Origin: Desulfofustis sp964433645
GTDB lineage: Bacteria > Desulfobacterota > Desulfobulbia > Desulfobulbales > Desulfocapsaceae
DNA length: 21,418 nt
Assembly: GCA_964433645.1 (NCBI GenBank)
Contig: CAYSSK010000065.1
Coordinates: 1 to 21,418 of the forward strand
Reading direction: 5' to 3'
The position numbers and the translations under genes are program-made. Positions 7,735-16,061 of the stretch are shown piece by piece. How positions within the stretch are numbered: the first letter of the stretch is position 1; every line of letters begins with the position of its first letter. The notes under the pieces are model-generated. The model worked only from the letters and a program-made list of their open reading frames with translations, did not search any database and had not been told where the DNA came from.

Positions 7735-9219
7735 CTATTCCTTATCCAACTTGCCAACTAGCGATAACGTGAAAAAAGCCCCCATATATTTGAAATGAGG
7801 GCGGACTTTCAGCCCAACTTTGTACCAGCCCGGTTCGCCCTCGACGTCCTCGACCGTCACTTCAGCCGCCCTCAGCGGCCGCCGGCTGCGCACTTCCGGC
7901 GCCGGGTTATCCATATTGACGACATATTGGGTAATCCAGTTGTTGAGCTCGCGCTGCAAATCGGATCGCTCCTTCCAGGTGCCGATGTTCTCGCGCTGGA
8001 TCACCTTGAGGTAATGGGCCAGCCGATTGGCCACGAACATATACGGCAATTGCAGACCAAGCTTATAGTTCAGTTCGGCATCTTTGCCCTCTTTGCTGAT
8101 GCCGAAGAACTTCGGTTTCTGCACCGAGTTCGCTGAAAAAAAAGCGGCGTTGTCGCTTCCTTTGCGCATGGTCAAACCGATGAAGCCCTCTTCCGCCAGT
8201 TCGAACTCCCGCCGTTCCGAAATCAGCACCTCTGTTGGAATCTTGGTTTGGATGGCGCCCAAGGCCTCGTACTGGTGGAGAGGCAGGTCCTCGACGGCAC
8301 CGCCTCCCTTGGGCCCGATAATATTGGCGCACCAGCGATATTTGGCAAAACTGTCGGTCAACCTCGCAGCAAAGGGGAACGCGGCGTTTCCCCAGAGATA
8401 TTCGTTGTGATCGGCGGAGACATTTTCTACATAATTAAAGGCCTTGACCGGCTGGGTATCGGGTCCGTAGGGCAGCCTGAGCAGAAACCGCGGTACCGTG
8501 AGGCCGACATAGCGAGAATCTTCACTTTCCCTGAACGACTGCCACTTGGTATATTGGGGTCCCTCAAAAATCGACTTGAGATCTTTGAGGTTCGGCACTT
8601 CTCGAAAATCCTCGACGCCGAACATCTCTTCACCCGCCGCGGCCAGAAACGGCGCGTGCGACATGGCACCGACGCTGGCCAGATTCTGCAACAGCTTGAT
8701 ATCCTGAGGACCGGGACCGAATTCATAATTGCCGACGATGGCGGCGTAGGGCTGCCCGCCGAACTGCCCGTATTCTGCGGTATAAGCGGTCTTATAAAGC
8801 CCCGATTTGACTATTTCCGGAGCATCCTCGAAATCTTCGAGCAGGTCGTCCTTGCTGACATTGAGGACTTCCAGTTTGATGTTCTCTCGAAAATCGGTGT
8901 TATCAACCAGGTACTTCAGTGACCGCCAGGCCGATTCGAGTTTCTGAACCTCCTGATGGTGCAGGATTGCATCGAGCTGCAGGCTCAATTTCTTGTCGAT
9001 CTCGGCGATCATCTCGTCAATAACCGCTTTCGATATCTTCGGAACTTCCCGGCCCGGTTCGATCAGCTGGGCGATCAGCGCTTCGACCCCGCGTTTGGTC
9101 AAGTCATACGCTTCGTCCGCCGGGCGAAGTTTGGTGGCATTGACGACCTCATCAAGAATGGAGACCGATTCGGTTGCGTCCGGTGCTGCATCGACTGCCT
9201 TTTTCTGTTCTTCCGCCAT
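7735..9219 (-). CDS. tssC: TssC, large contractile sheath subunit
   Basis: TssC pairs with TssB to build the contractile sheath around the Hcp tube. The 494-residue product has family-typical blocks: an N-terminal helix SILDEVVNATKLRPADEAYD (20-39) that in homologues (VipB) contains the ClpV recognition site; LESAWRSLKYLVDNTDF; QPYAAIVGNYEFG; SHAPFLAAAG; VPRFLLRLPYG; and a C-terminal PGWYKVGLKVRPHFKYMGA segment. Length is normal. It follows tssB by 14 bases with a purine-rich AGAGGTGAG ribosome site, so both sheath subunits are probably made from one message in similar amounts. The next gene, hcp, lies beyond an 87-base gap. Confidence 0.97.
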   Translation of the reverse strand: MAEEQKKAVDAAPDATESVSILDEVVNATKLRPADEAYDLTKRGVEALIAQLIEPGREVPKISKAVIDEMIAEIDKKLSLQLDAILHHQEVQKLESAWRSLKYLVDNTDFRENIKLEVLNVSKDDLLEDFEDAPEIVKSGLYKTAYTAEYGQFGGQPYAAIVGNYEFGPGPQDIKLLQNLASVGAMSHAPFLAAAGEEMFGVEDFREVPNLKDLKSIFEGPQYTKWQSFRESEDSRYVGLTVPRFLLRLPYGPDTQPVKAFNYVENVSADHNEYLWGNAAFPFAARLTDSFAKYRWCANIIGPKGGGAVEDLPLHQYEALGAIQTKIPTEVLISERREFELAEEGFIGLTMRKGSDNAAFFSANSVQKPKFFGISKEGKDAELNYKLGLQLPYMFVANRLAHYLKVIQRENIGTWKERSDLQRELNNWITQYVVNMDNPAPEVRSRRPLRAAEVTVEDVEGEPGWYKVGLKVRPHFKYMGAFFTLSLVGKLDKE

Positions 9220-9233
9220 TGACTCACCTCTTC

Positions 9234-9728
9234 TCAGCCTTGATTTTGGTCGACACCGAGTTCTTTCAGCAGTTGATCCCGAGCCTCCTCATCCTTCACA
9301 AGCTCCTGGATCTTTTTCCTGAATTCCGGAATATTGCTCAGCGGCCCCTTGAGCGACCCGAGAGCCTTGCGCAGTTCAAGCAATTTTTTCAGCTCAGGGG
9401 TCTGTTCGGCAACCGCCTCCGGGCCGAAATCCTTCATGGATTCAAATCTCAGGTTCACGGCCATCTCGTCCTCGGGATTTTCCGACAACTTGTTCGGCAC
9501 GGTTATCGATACGCCGAGTTGCTGCCCTTTCAACACCTCGTTGAAGTTATCCTTGTCGACGTTGATCGGTTCCCGGTCCTCGAGCATCCGGTCGTCCGTT
9601 CGGCCGGTGAAATCGCCGATCACCAATAATTTCAGAGGAAGTTCCACCTCTTCCTGGGCATCGCCCGTGGCCGGTCGATAGACGATGTTGACTCGTTCCC
9701 GCGGCGCAACAGATGCTTCTTTTGCCAT
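9234..9728 (-). CDS. tssB: TssB, small contractile sheath subunit
   Basis: TssB is the small sheath protein that interlocks with TssC. The 164-residue protein shows the conserved ERVNIVYRPATGDAQEEVEL start and the core strand LPLKLLVIGDFTGR (30-43), followed by DREPINVDKDNFNEVL and a C-terminal helical LRKALGSLKGPLSNIPEFRK segment. Length is typical. A perfect AGGAGG (9734-9739) lies five bases before the ATG, again consistent with a highly expressed structural protein. A 139-base gap separates it from tssA; that gap could contain an internal promoter or the weak small ORF listed separately. Confidence 0.96.
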   Translation of the reverse strand: MAKEASVAPRERVNIVYRPATGDAQEEVELPLKLLVIGDFTGRTDDRMLEDREPINVDKDNFNEVLKGQQLGVSITVPNKLSENPEDEMAVNLRFESMKDFGPEAVAEQTPELKKLLELRKALGSLKGPLSNIPEFRKKIQELVKDEEARDQLLKELGVDQNQG

Positions 9729-9745
9729 ATCATCCTCCTCTATGT

Positions 9746-9856
9746 TTACATGCCTGTCTGTCTTCGGTTCTGCAGATCGTTGCTCGACATTTCTTGGTAC
9801 CAGGTCCGGTCAAAACGGTTCTCATTTATCAGTGCCAAACCTCGTTTCAACAGCAT
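9746..9856 (-). CDS. candidate 36-residue small ORF between tssA and tssB
   Basis: An open frame starts with ATG at 9854-9856, just past the tssA stop, and ends in TAA just before the tssB ribosome site. It would encode MLLKRGLALINENRFDRTWY and then a polar tail ending in RRQTGM. I do not recognise it. The upstream AAGGGG is only one base from the ATG, which is too close for normal initiation, and the same frame is open backwards into tssA, so this may be chance. Its precise fit in the gap is the only reason to list it. Confidence 0.2.
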   Translation of the reverse strand: MLLKRGLALINENRFDRTWYQEMSSNDLQNRRQTGM

Positions 9857-9867
9857 TCCCCTTCTTG

Positions 9868-11475
9868 TCAACGGACTTCCAGCTGCAATGCCGCAACCGG
9901 ATTGAGACGGGCCACCCGGCTGAGCACCGTGTCGGCCTGAGTTTTGGTCTCCTTGTCGGCACGGTATCCCAGCCAGGCGATCTTCAGCGCCTGAACGGCC
10001 AGGTCGGGATCCCACTGTTCCAGCGTGAACATGTCGATGTCACGAACTATTTCATCAAGATGCGGCAACGCCAGCTGCAGGCGGCGAGCGTTGAGCAGCA
10101 CCTGCGCCAACCCCAAGCGCCAGAGCAGCCGTTCCCGGGCGCTCCCGCTGCGCTGCAGCTCGTTCTGCAGCAGCAGGACGGCGGCATCGAGCTTTTTCCC
10201 GGCGGCCAGCTGGCGGGCCTGGTCGAGCACGTCTTCCATCTTCTGAGAATCCGTCCCCTGCTCCATAACGGGCGACAGCCCCGCCTCCGAGCCGGGAAGA
10301 ATCGTCTCGACCCATTGCTTGGTTTCCGCGTCTGCCAGCGGCGACCCGTCGGCGAAGGTCAGTTTCTCAAGACCGGGCAACCGGGTCAGCAGAAAGGCGG
10401 TTTCCTGGCAGACCGCAGTATGAGCATCGCTGTACTGCTTTCCCAAACCGACCAGACTCTCGGCACTGAATCGGTTGAGATCGAGCCACAAAAGCGCGCC
10501 GTTGAGCCGCCCTTCCGACTCCCTCAGTAATTCGGTCCAGTGCTCCACGCCGCGCAGTTCCTGCAGCCGCTTTTTCACCTGTTCGAACTCCCCCGGAGCC
10601 GGAATCTGCGTCTGGGCGCCAACCGCCGGCGGTAAGGACTGGATCATCGTCCAGCCGGCTACCCGCCGGCACCGGTACCCGCGAGGATGGGCAGGATCCT
10701 TGTCAAAATAAAAATCGGCGGCCTGCCTGATCGTCTGGAAGGCCCCTCGAAGAATTTTCTCCATATCCGCAGCCGATACGCTATCGGTTGACTGTACCGT
10801 CGGAGCGGGCGAAACCTGCACTGCCTCGGCTGCGGACGGCGACGGTGGCTGCATCTCCTTTGCGCTTGCCCGATCAGCAGGAGGCTGCCGAGGCTCAGGC
10901 TCGGCGGCCTCCTGCTGATCGGTCAACGGCGCCTCCCGAAGCGGCAGTCCATCGATAATCCGTTCCAGCGGCCTGAGCACCGGGGCGTCTTCCAGATGTT
11001 GCTGCAGCAACGTTTCAACACGGCTGATGTCTTGGCGCACGGCAATAACGAAATCCGCTTCAACCGGTTGTACCTCCAGCCCGGCAAAGGCAGCTTCACT
11101 TTTTTCCAGCAGCCAGGTCACGGCCGCCAGGCGTCCCCGCATTCGTTTCTTGGCGGGAAACAAGTTGTCCCAGTAGCGCTCCAGCAGACCGCGAAAGATC
11201 GCCAGGCCGTCGGCCAGGCCCGTCACATTGTTGAGATGGATTTCGGCCACGGCCAGATACGCGCCAACCAGCAGATCTTTACTCCTGGTTTTCAGGATAT
11301 CCGAAGCCAGCGACCTGACCTTGGCCCAGTTTACCGAGGAGGTTGACGAGGGCAGGGAAAGTTTGTCAATTTCCGCCTGCAGTGCTTCAAACTCCGCTTC
11401 ATAACGGACATCCGCACCGCCCGGCTGTGCCTGGCTGACCGGCTCCAACTCCAGGTATTGTTTTTCCATGGTCAT
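9868..11475 (-). CDS. tssA: TssA, VasJ-type sheath-assembly cap protein
   Basis: TssA proteins prime and coordinate tail-tube/sheath polymerisation and bind the baseplate or the distal sheath end. The 535-residue product has an ImpA-N-like N-terminal domain (about 20-180, including DGLAIFRGLLERYWDNLFP), a Pro/Ala/Glu-rich linker (about 182-235), a middle helical region, and a C-terminal domain of the VasJ type (about 325-530) containing LWLDLNRFSAESLVGLGKQY and ETAFLLTRLPGLEKLTFADG. This places it among the long TssA proteins rather than the short ones. The ATG (11473-11475) overlaps the stop of the preceding small ORF as ATGA and has only a weak ribosome site. A second ATG two codons later is possible. 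Confidence 0.93.
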   Translation of the reverse strand: MTMEKQYLELEPVSQAQPGGADVRYEAEFEALQAEIDKLSLPSSTSSVNWAKVRSLASDILKTRSKDLLVGAYLAVAEIHLNNVTGLADGLAIFRGLLERYWDNLFPAKKRMRGRLAAVTWLLEKSEAAFAGLEVQPVEADFVIAVRQDISRVETLLQQHLEDAPVLRPLERIIDGLPLREAPLTDQQEAAEPEPRQPPADRASAKEMQPPSPSAAEAVQVSPAPTVQSTDSVSAADMEKILRGAFQTIRQAADFYFDKDPAHPRGYRCRRVAGWTMIQSLPPAVGAQTQIPAPGEFEQVKKRLQELRGVEHWTELLRESEGRLNGALLWLDLNRFSAESLVGLGKQYSDAHTAVCQETAFLLTRLPGLEKLTFADGSPLADAETKQWVETILPGSEAGLSPVMEQGTDSQKMEDVLDQARQLAAGKKLDAAVLLLQNELQRSGSARERLLWRLGLAQVLLNARRLQLALPHLDEIVRDIDMFTLEQWDPDLAVQALKIAWLGYRADKETKTQADTVLSRVARLNPVAALQLEVR

Positions 11476-11606
11476 CGTGGCATCTCATTTGTCCCGAGCG
11501 AACCGGATACCGCTACCGACAATCCCGGCAACACTGTACCTGGGTTCATCGAAATATAAGATATCAACCGGTTAGCAACCCCACGCAACCGGTCGATCAG
11601 CGTCAT
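11472..11606 (-). CDS. candidate 44-residue small protein between tssM and tssA
   Basis: This small ORF exactly bridges the tssM-tssA gap. It starts at an ATG (11604-11606) nine bases beyond the tssM stop triplet, preceded by GGGAG (11610-11614) at a short spacing of three bases, and its TGA overlaps the tssA start as ATGA. The product reads MTLIDRLRGVANRLISYISM and then a Gly/Ser/Val-rich tail ending GTNEMPR. The first half could form a short amphipathic helix with a DRL/NRL repeat at a seven-residue spacing. I recognise no family. It may be a real small T6SS protein, or a coupling ORF whose translation delivers ribosomes to tssA, which lacks a good ribosome site of its own. Confidence 0.45.
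   Translation of the reverse strand: MTLIDRLRGVANRLISYISMNPGTVLPGLSVAVSGSLGTNEMPR
11565..11593. repeat. CAACCGGT direct repeat, 21-base period
   Basis: CAACCGGT occurs at 11565-11572 and again at 11586-11593, exactly 21 bases apart. The first copy extends to the palindrome AACCGGTT. CCGGTT and AACCGG could also pair as a 6-bp hairpin with a 13-base loop. There is no following T-tract, so it is not a standard terminator. If the small ORF is real, the period equals seven codons. Confidence 0.4.
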
Positions 11607-11614
11607 GTGCTCCC

Positions 11615-14600
11615 TCAATCCCAGCAGATGGAGATATCCCGGGGGACATCAGGCAGCTGCTGTTCCCATTGCTGTTTGATTTCAGCGGCGCGTTTCAGCT
11701 GCTGGCCCTTCCAGGCCTTCTTCATTGCTTCATTTTCGAGCTCTTCCGCCTTTCGTCTGCTCTCAAGGGTCAGCAACACTTCCGCCATATTGGGACCATC
11801 CTGCCCGGCGCCCGGCTTGTCGGAGATGCCCATGGCCTTGTTGTACGCCTCGAGCTGATCGACAAATCGGATCAGTGGTTCCGCACCGCTGACCGCCTTG
11901 AATTTGACGGTGATCGTTCGCACATTGAGCCGTTTCAGAAATTTTTCCTTATCGGGGAAATCAAGCGGCGTGTAGGTGGCTGCTCCGCTTTGATACTCTT
12001 TGATAAAACGGGCAAACGATTGTTCTCCCTCGTAGTTTTTTTCCAGCAGCAGGCTGCCGATTTCAACCTTCAGTGAAAGCGACTGACAAGTCTCCGGTTT
12101 CCAGATGAACTTCTGACGCACCGGGTACTGCAGATTCAGCAGGCGGGTTACCTCGGCGCTGCAGGTCATCTCCAGGCTTACCGCATGGGGAACCATCTTT
12201 GCCCCTTTGTTGACAGAGGTCGGTCTGGCTTCGAGCACTACCTCGTAGGACTCTTTGAGCTTCGGCTCGGCCGGTGCCGTGCTCTGCTGTTTCACGGCCA
12301 ACGGCACCTCGTCGCTGATCCGCAGGTCCGGCTTATAACGGGACAGGCGAATACCTTCCGTCAGGAAGGTGAGAAATTCCTGTCGAAACGGTACCATCCT
12401 GCCCAATGCCTTGCGCGGATAAAAGCCCTGTTCGAGACTTCTGCCAAGAAACGGAGCGGCCGGTCCCCTGACAAATTTCAGGGCCAGGCCATTGTCGTTG
12501 AAAAAAACCTCGTTGAGTTCGGTTTTATCCCTGATGCCCTGAACCTCGACGAGCACATTTTCTTCCCACAATGTATTGAGACGGCACGCCGCCTCGAGAT
12601 ACGCATAGTCCCGCAGAAAGGTCAGCGGACCGGCCACCAGCTTCCAGATGACCTGCGTCTCTTGCGGGGCGGCCGGTGGTGCCAGCTCATTGCGCAACCG
12701 GATCAGATTACGCTGGGCCACATACATCGGTGCTTCCGAAGTCGCCGGGTCCTGGCTGAAGATATCGCTGGCCATCTGGAACGAAACGTTGCGGGAAGAG
12801 GTCGCCAATACCAGATCGGACAACCCGTTGCGATAGTCGTTGAAGTACTTCCCGCCGATCATTTGGGCTTCCAGGGTCTGCCCGACACCGCTGTTGCCAA
12901 GTCCTTTTTCGATGGTGCTGATGGCCGACTTGCCCTTCTTGGCGACCTTGGCAATCATCGATTTCTGTTCCTCGATGGCCTTTTCCGTCTTGGCTTCCAC
13001 GCTGATCTTTTCAATGAGCCGGAGCAGGGCGAGCCAGTCATCGTCCTGGCTCTCATCGATACCACGCAATTCTTCATGCATCCGCTTTATCAAGCCAAAA
13101 TACGGCCCTTTGTCCAGGGCCATGATCGAAGCCGCCTGCTGCCAGGCATCCCGATCGCGGAGATAGTATTCGGCCTGCGGGAATATCCTGGCGAAATCAT
13201 ACCAGATATGCCGATAGGCCTGTGAATACCAGGCGGCAAATCTCGTTTTATTGCCGGCAATGACCAGGTTGTCCGATACCGCCTGTTCGATCTGTTTGAG
13301 CAGGCGATCGACTTCTTTTTTGCCTGCCATGGTAAATGCCGCGGGAACGCTCGCCAGATCCTGCCGTTCGAGGATCGGCCCCCAGAAATGTTCGAGGGTA
13401 AGACCCTCAAATCGTTCATCCCGGTTGATCCAGGCCACCAACCAGTTAAGATTGGCACCCGGCAGGCTCAGGGCTTGGTGCAATTGTTTCTGCAACTGGG
13501 ACTTCTCCCGGTTGAGCTGCTGCTCGTCATCCTGCCAGGCCAGATAATGACGATACTGGGTGGCGATCCGCTCACCGATCTGGTTGACCAGGCGGGAGTC
13601 CGCAGCGGAGAGAAGATACTGGAAAGGCGGCTGTTCCAAATCGTTCAGCCGGTTGAGCCCACTGCCCTCGAGCCGGGATTTGATGAGGTTGATCCGGTAG
13701 GTCAGGTGCATCACATAGCGGGCCGTGTCCTCGTCGGGTGATTGAGCGGACAACCCGGCGCCCTGCAGCGCCAGCTGTCGATCGAAATCGGTGACGAACT
13801 CGTCTTTGAACTGCGCGCAAAATCGCTGTTTGATGCGCTCTTCCACGTACAGGCTCTGCTTGAGCCCAAGCCGCGGAAACCACCACCTGTCGTTAATGGC
13901 TTCGATATGGCGAACCCCGCCCTGAAACCGTTCCATGATGGAGATATCGGTCAGGGTTTCTCCCTGCAGGGCCACCGGCTGGCTAAAGGTGTCGGCCACC
14001 GTGCGCAGGGTGGTCAGGTTTTTCACGAAGGAATAACTGAGCAGGCCGCAGAGAGCCAGCACCAGGGCCATCCAGGCGGTCAGACCGATGTTGCGCGTCA
14101 GCCTGCTCCAGGCCATGGCCTTTCGGGTCGGTGCGTACAGATACCGATCTCCAGCCATAATGGTGGCAAACAGATCGTGCAGGAACAATCCCCGGTTGGT
14201 GCCGGGCAGAACCTCCTGCTGTTTTATCAGGCCCAGCTCACTGAGAAAGTGGGAATATGGAGTGCCTTCCTGACGGCCACTGCTGAAATAGATCCCTCGC
14301 AGCAGTGGAGTTTCCTGGTACGGGTTCTCCTTGAATGCCGATTCGATGAAGACCTGCAGATTCTTCTTCACGTTGCCGAATTCGAGAGGGAAAAGAAGCA
14401 GTCCGGGGTCGGTTTCCTGCAGCGGCGCACCTGGTTGCTGGGAGCCCATTAGACGCAGTCGCAGATTCCTGAGTTTCTCTTCTACCGTGGCCAGGGCCTG
14501 CTGTAAAAAATCGATGACATCACGTGAAAGATGGGCATTGAGCCGGCCCATTGCCTGCCGGAGGCTCTTTTCCGGCAGCTTGTCGCAGAATTGGGTCATG

Positions 14601-15385
14601 CCTTGGACCAGATCGCACTTGGTAACCAGGACATAGACCGGAAATTTGATGCCGATCACCCGCATCAACTCGTCGATGCGCTGGCGCAGCAGATGCCCGT
14701 CTTCGGCCAGGACCTCAGTTGCCGATGACAACAGCTTGTCGGCGGCAATGGTCACCACCAGACCATTGATGGCCTCACGCTTGCGATATTTCGCCAGCAG
14801 TGATAGAAATTTTTGCCATTCCTTGCGGTCCCTGCCTTCCTCGAGCGGGATGGCATAACGACCCGCGGTATCCAGGATGACCGCCTGCTCAAAAAACCAC
14901 CAATCGCAATTTTTGGTCCCCCCGAGCCCCGCCGTTTTTCGGGTTTCGGCAAAAGGAGATGACAATCCGGCACTCTGAATAGCCGTCGTTTTGCCGGAAC
15001 GGCTCTCGCCGATCACCATATACCAGGGAAGGACATACAAGGGATTGCCCGATTTCCCCAGCTGCGAACGATTGAGGGTTTCGATGGCCTCTTTCCAACG
15101 GACCTGAAGATCCTGTTCGACACCGTCAACCTCGCCCTGCTGACGACGGTAGGCCTCATCCTGGGCTATCACTTCATTGACGAAATGTTTCTCCCGCCGA
15201 CGCAGCAGAATCTTACGCAGCAAAACCCAGAGCAGGTAGAGGCCGAAGTAGGCAAGCCCGAAACAAAGCCCAACCCACCAAGGCCAATCCATCCAGAGCA
15301 CCAGACCGAAGGTCAGAAAACCGATGACCGCAAGCAGGGACACGAGCAGGACGAATTTCAATGCTGCAACGAACAGCTTTTTCAT
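11615..15385 (-). CDS. tssM: TssM/IcmF inner-membrane complex protein
   Basis: TssM spans the inner membrane and, with TssJ and TssL, forms the envelope channel through which the T6SS fires. The 1256-residue product has two N-terminal transmembrane segments (about 6-32 and 36-58), a cytoplasmic NTPase-like domain with Walker A GESRSGKTT (126-134), DTAG (172-175) and TKCD (255-258), a third transmembrane segment (about 433-453), and a long periplasmic part that in homologues contacts TssJ. Walker A is intact, which is not true of every TssM. The size is at the upper end of normal. The start overlaps the tssL stop as ATGA, with no strong ribosome site, indicating coupled translation. Confidence 0.97.
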   Translation of the reverse strand: MKKLFVAALKFVLLVSLLAVIGFLTFGLVLWMDWPWWVGLCFGLAYFGLYLLWVLLRKILLRRREKHFVNEVIAQDEAYRRQQGEVDGVEQDLQVRWKEAIETLNRSQLGKSGNPLYVLPWYMVIGESRSGKTTAIQSAGLSSPFAETRKTAGLGGTKNCDWWFFEQAVILDTAGRYAIPLEEGRDRKEWQKFLSLLAKYRKREAINGLVVTIAADKLLSSATEVLAEDGHLLRQRIDELMRVIGIKFPVYVLVTKCDLVQGMTQFCDKLPEKSLRQAMGRLNAHLSRDVIDFLQQALATVEEKLRNLRLRLMGSQQPGAPLQETDPGLLLFPLEFGNVKKNLQVFIESAFKENPYQETPLLRGIYFSSGRQEGTPYSHFLSELGLIKQQEVLPGTNRGLFLHDLFATIMAGDRYLYAPTRKAMAWSRLTRNIGLTAWMALVLALCGLLSYSFVKNLTTLRTVADTFSQPVALQGETLTDISIMERFQGGVRHIEAINDRWWFPRLGLKQSLYVEERIKQRFCAQFKDEFVTDFDRQLALQGAGLSAQSPDEDTARYVMHLTYRINLIKSRLEGSGLNRLNDLEQPPFQYLLSAADSRLVNQIGERIATQYRHYLAWQDDEQQLNREKSQLQKQLHQALSLPGANLNWLVAWINRDERFEGLTLEHFWGPILERQDLASVPAAFTMAGKKEVDRLLKQIEQAVSDNLVIAGNKTRFAAWYSQAYRHIWYDFARIFPQAEYYLRDRDAWQQAASIMALDKGPYFGLIKRMHEELRGIDESQDDDWLALLRLIEKISVEAKTEKAIEEQKSMIAKVAKKGKSAISTIEKGLGNSGVGQTLEAQMIGGKYFNDYRNGLSDLVLATSSRNVSFQMASDIFSQDPATSEAPMYVAQRNLIRLRNELAPPAAPQETQVIWKLVAGPLTFLRDYAYLEAACRLNTLWEENVLVEVQGIRDKTELNEVFFNDNGLALKFVRGPAAPFLGRSLEQGFYPRKALGRMVPFRQEFLTFLTEGIRLSRYKPDLRISDEVPLAVKQQSTAPAEPKLKESYEVVLEARPTSVNKGAKMVPHAVSLEMTCSAEVTRLLNLQYPVRQKFIWKPETCQSLSLKVEIGSLLLEKNYEGEQSFARFIKEYQSGAATYTPLDFPDKEKFLKRLNVRTITVKFKAVSGAEPLIRFVDQLEAYNKAMGISDKPGAGQDGPNMAEVLLTLESRRKAEELENEAMKKAWKGQQLKRAAEIKQQWEQQLPDVPRDISICWD

Positions 15386-16059
15386 GAGCGTATCGACTTG
15401 ATGAGGTTCTCACCAACGTTGTTCAGAACAAAGCCGTAAATCACAAAAAGCAGGGCAAACAACAAAACGGGGACCAAAGCGGCGGCAACCGCACCGAACC
15501 TGATACCCTTTTTCCTGCCGGCCGGCCCAACCGGCGAACCGTCACCATATGCTTCGGGAAACAGGGTCCCGGTTCCTGCCGACCCGCCTGGAACGGAAGC
15601 TGTATCGATCAGTTTCAGGTTCGAGCTTTTCAACTGGGCCAGCAGAAATTCATCGCCAGGGTTGCAGAAGCGTCCGGAAAAACCGAGCGCCAGACAGTAA
15701 TAATAAACCTCCCGAACCTGCAGCTGCTGAGGCTCCAGGCCGTTCAGCTTGTCGAAAAACAGCTCCCCGGCATCGACCGTCTGGAAATAACTTCGCTGCA
15801 ATTGTTCGCCTTGCCATTTCTGCTTTTCATGCCAGGATGAGCTGAGTATCACTTCATCCACCCAGGCGAAAACGGCGAATTGTGCCAGTCGATAGTCCTC
15901 GGCCGTACAATTCGTTTCCTGACAGCTCTGACCGGCCGCCGTAATAAGCTGGGTGATGTCGCTCCTGACCCGCTCATAACTCGGTTGTTCCGCCGGCGAC
16001 GATTTCACCAGGTAACCGACATAGGCAATCAACTCGATGAAGCAATCGATCAGCCGCAT
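15382..16059 (-). CDS. tssL: TssL/DotU inner-membrane protein, short form
   Basis: TssL is a C-tail-anchored inner-membrane partner of TssM that contacts the baseplate through TssK. From the ATG at 16057-16059 it is 225 residues: a helical cytoplasmic domain with the DotU signatures FAVFAWVDEVIL (61-72), YFQTVDAGELFFDKL (91-105) and YYYCLALGFSGRF (119-131), a Gly/Pro-rich linker (about 157-181) and one transmembrane helix (about 188-212) followed by a very short periplasmic tail. There is no OmpA-like peptidoglycan-binding extension. The open frame reaches 16119, but the downstream ATG is preferred because GGGAG (16066-16070) lies six bases upstream. The tssK stop falls between them. Confidence 0.93.
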   Translation of the reverse strand: MRLIDCFIELIAYVGYLVKSSPAEQPSYERVRSDITQLITAAGQSCQETNCTAEDYRLAQFAVFAWVDEVILSSSWHEKQKWQGEQLQRSYFQTVDAGELFFDKLNGLEPQQLQVREVYYYCLALGFSGRFCNPGDEFLLAQLKSSNLKLIDTASVPGGSAGTGTLFPEAYGDGSPVGPAGRKKGIRFGAVAAALVPVLLFALLFVIYGFVLNNVGENLIKSIRS

Positions 16060-16061
16060 GA

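Noticed and set aside
9823..9850. Possible minus-strand promoter TTGAAA-16-TAAATG upstream of tssB, and a TGGCAC sequence suggesting sigma54
   Set aside because: The -10 matches only three of six consensus bases, and the TGGCAC lacks the GC at -12, so neither is convincing.
11565..11593. Stem CCGGTT/AACCGG as a tssM terminator
   Set aside because: There is a long loop and no T-run on either strand, and it lies inside a candidate ORF.
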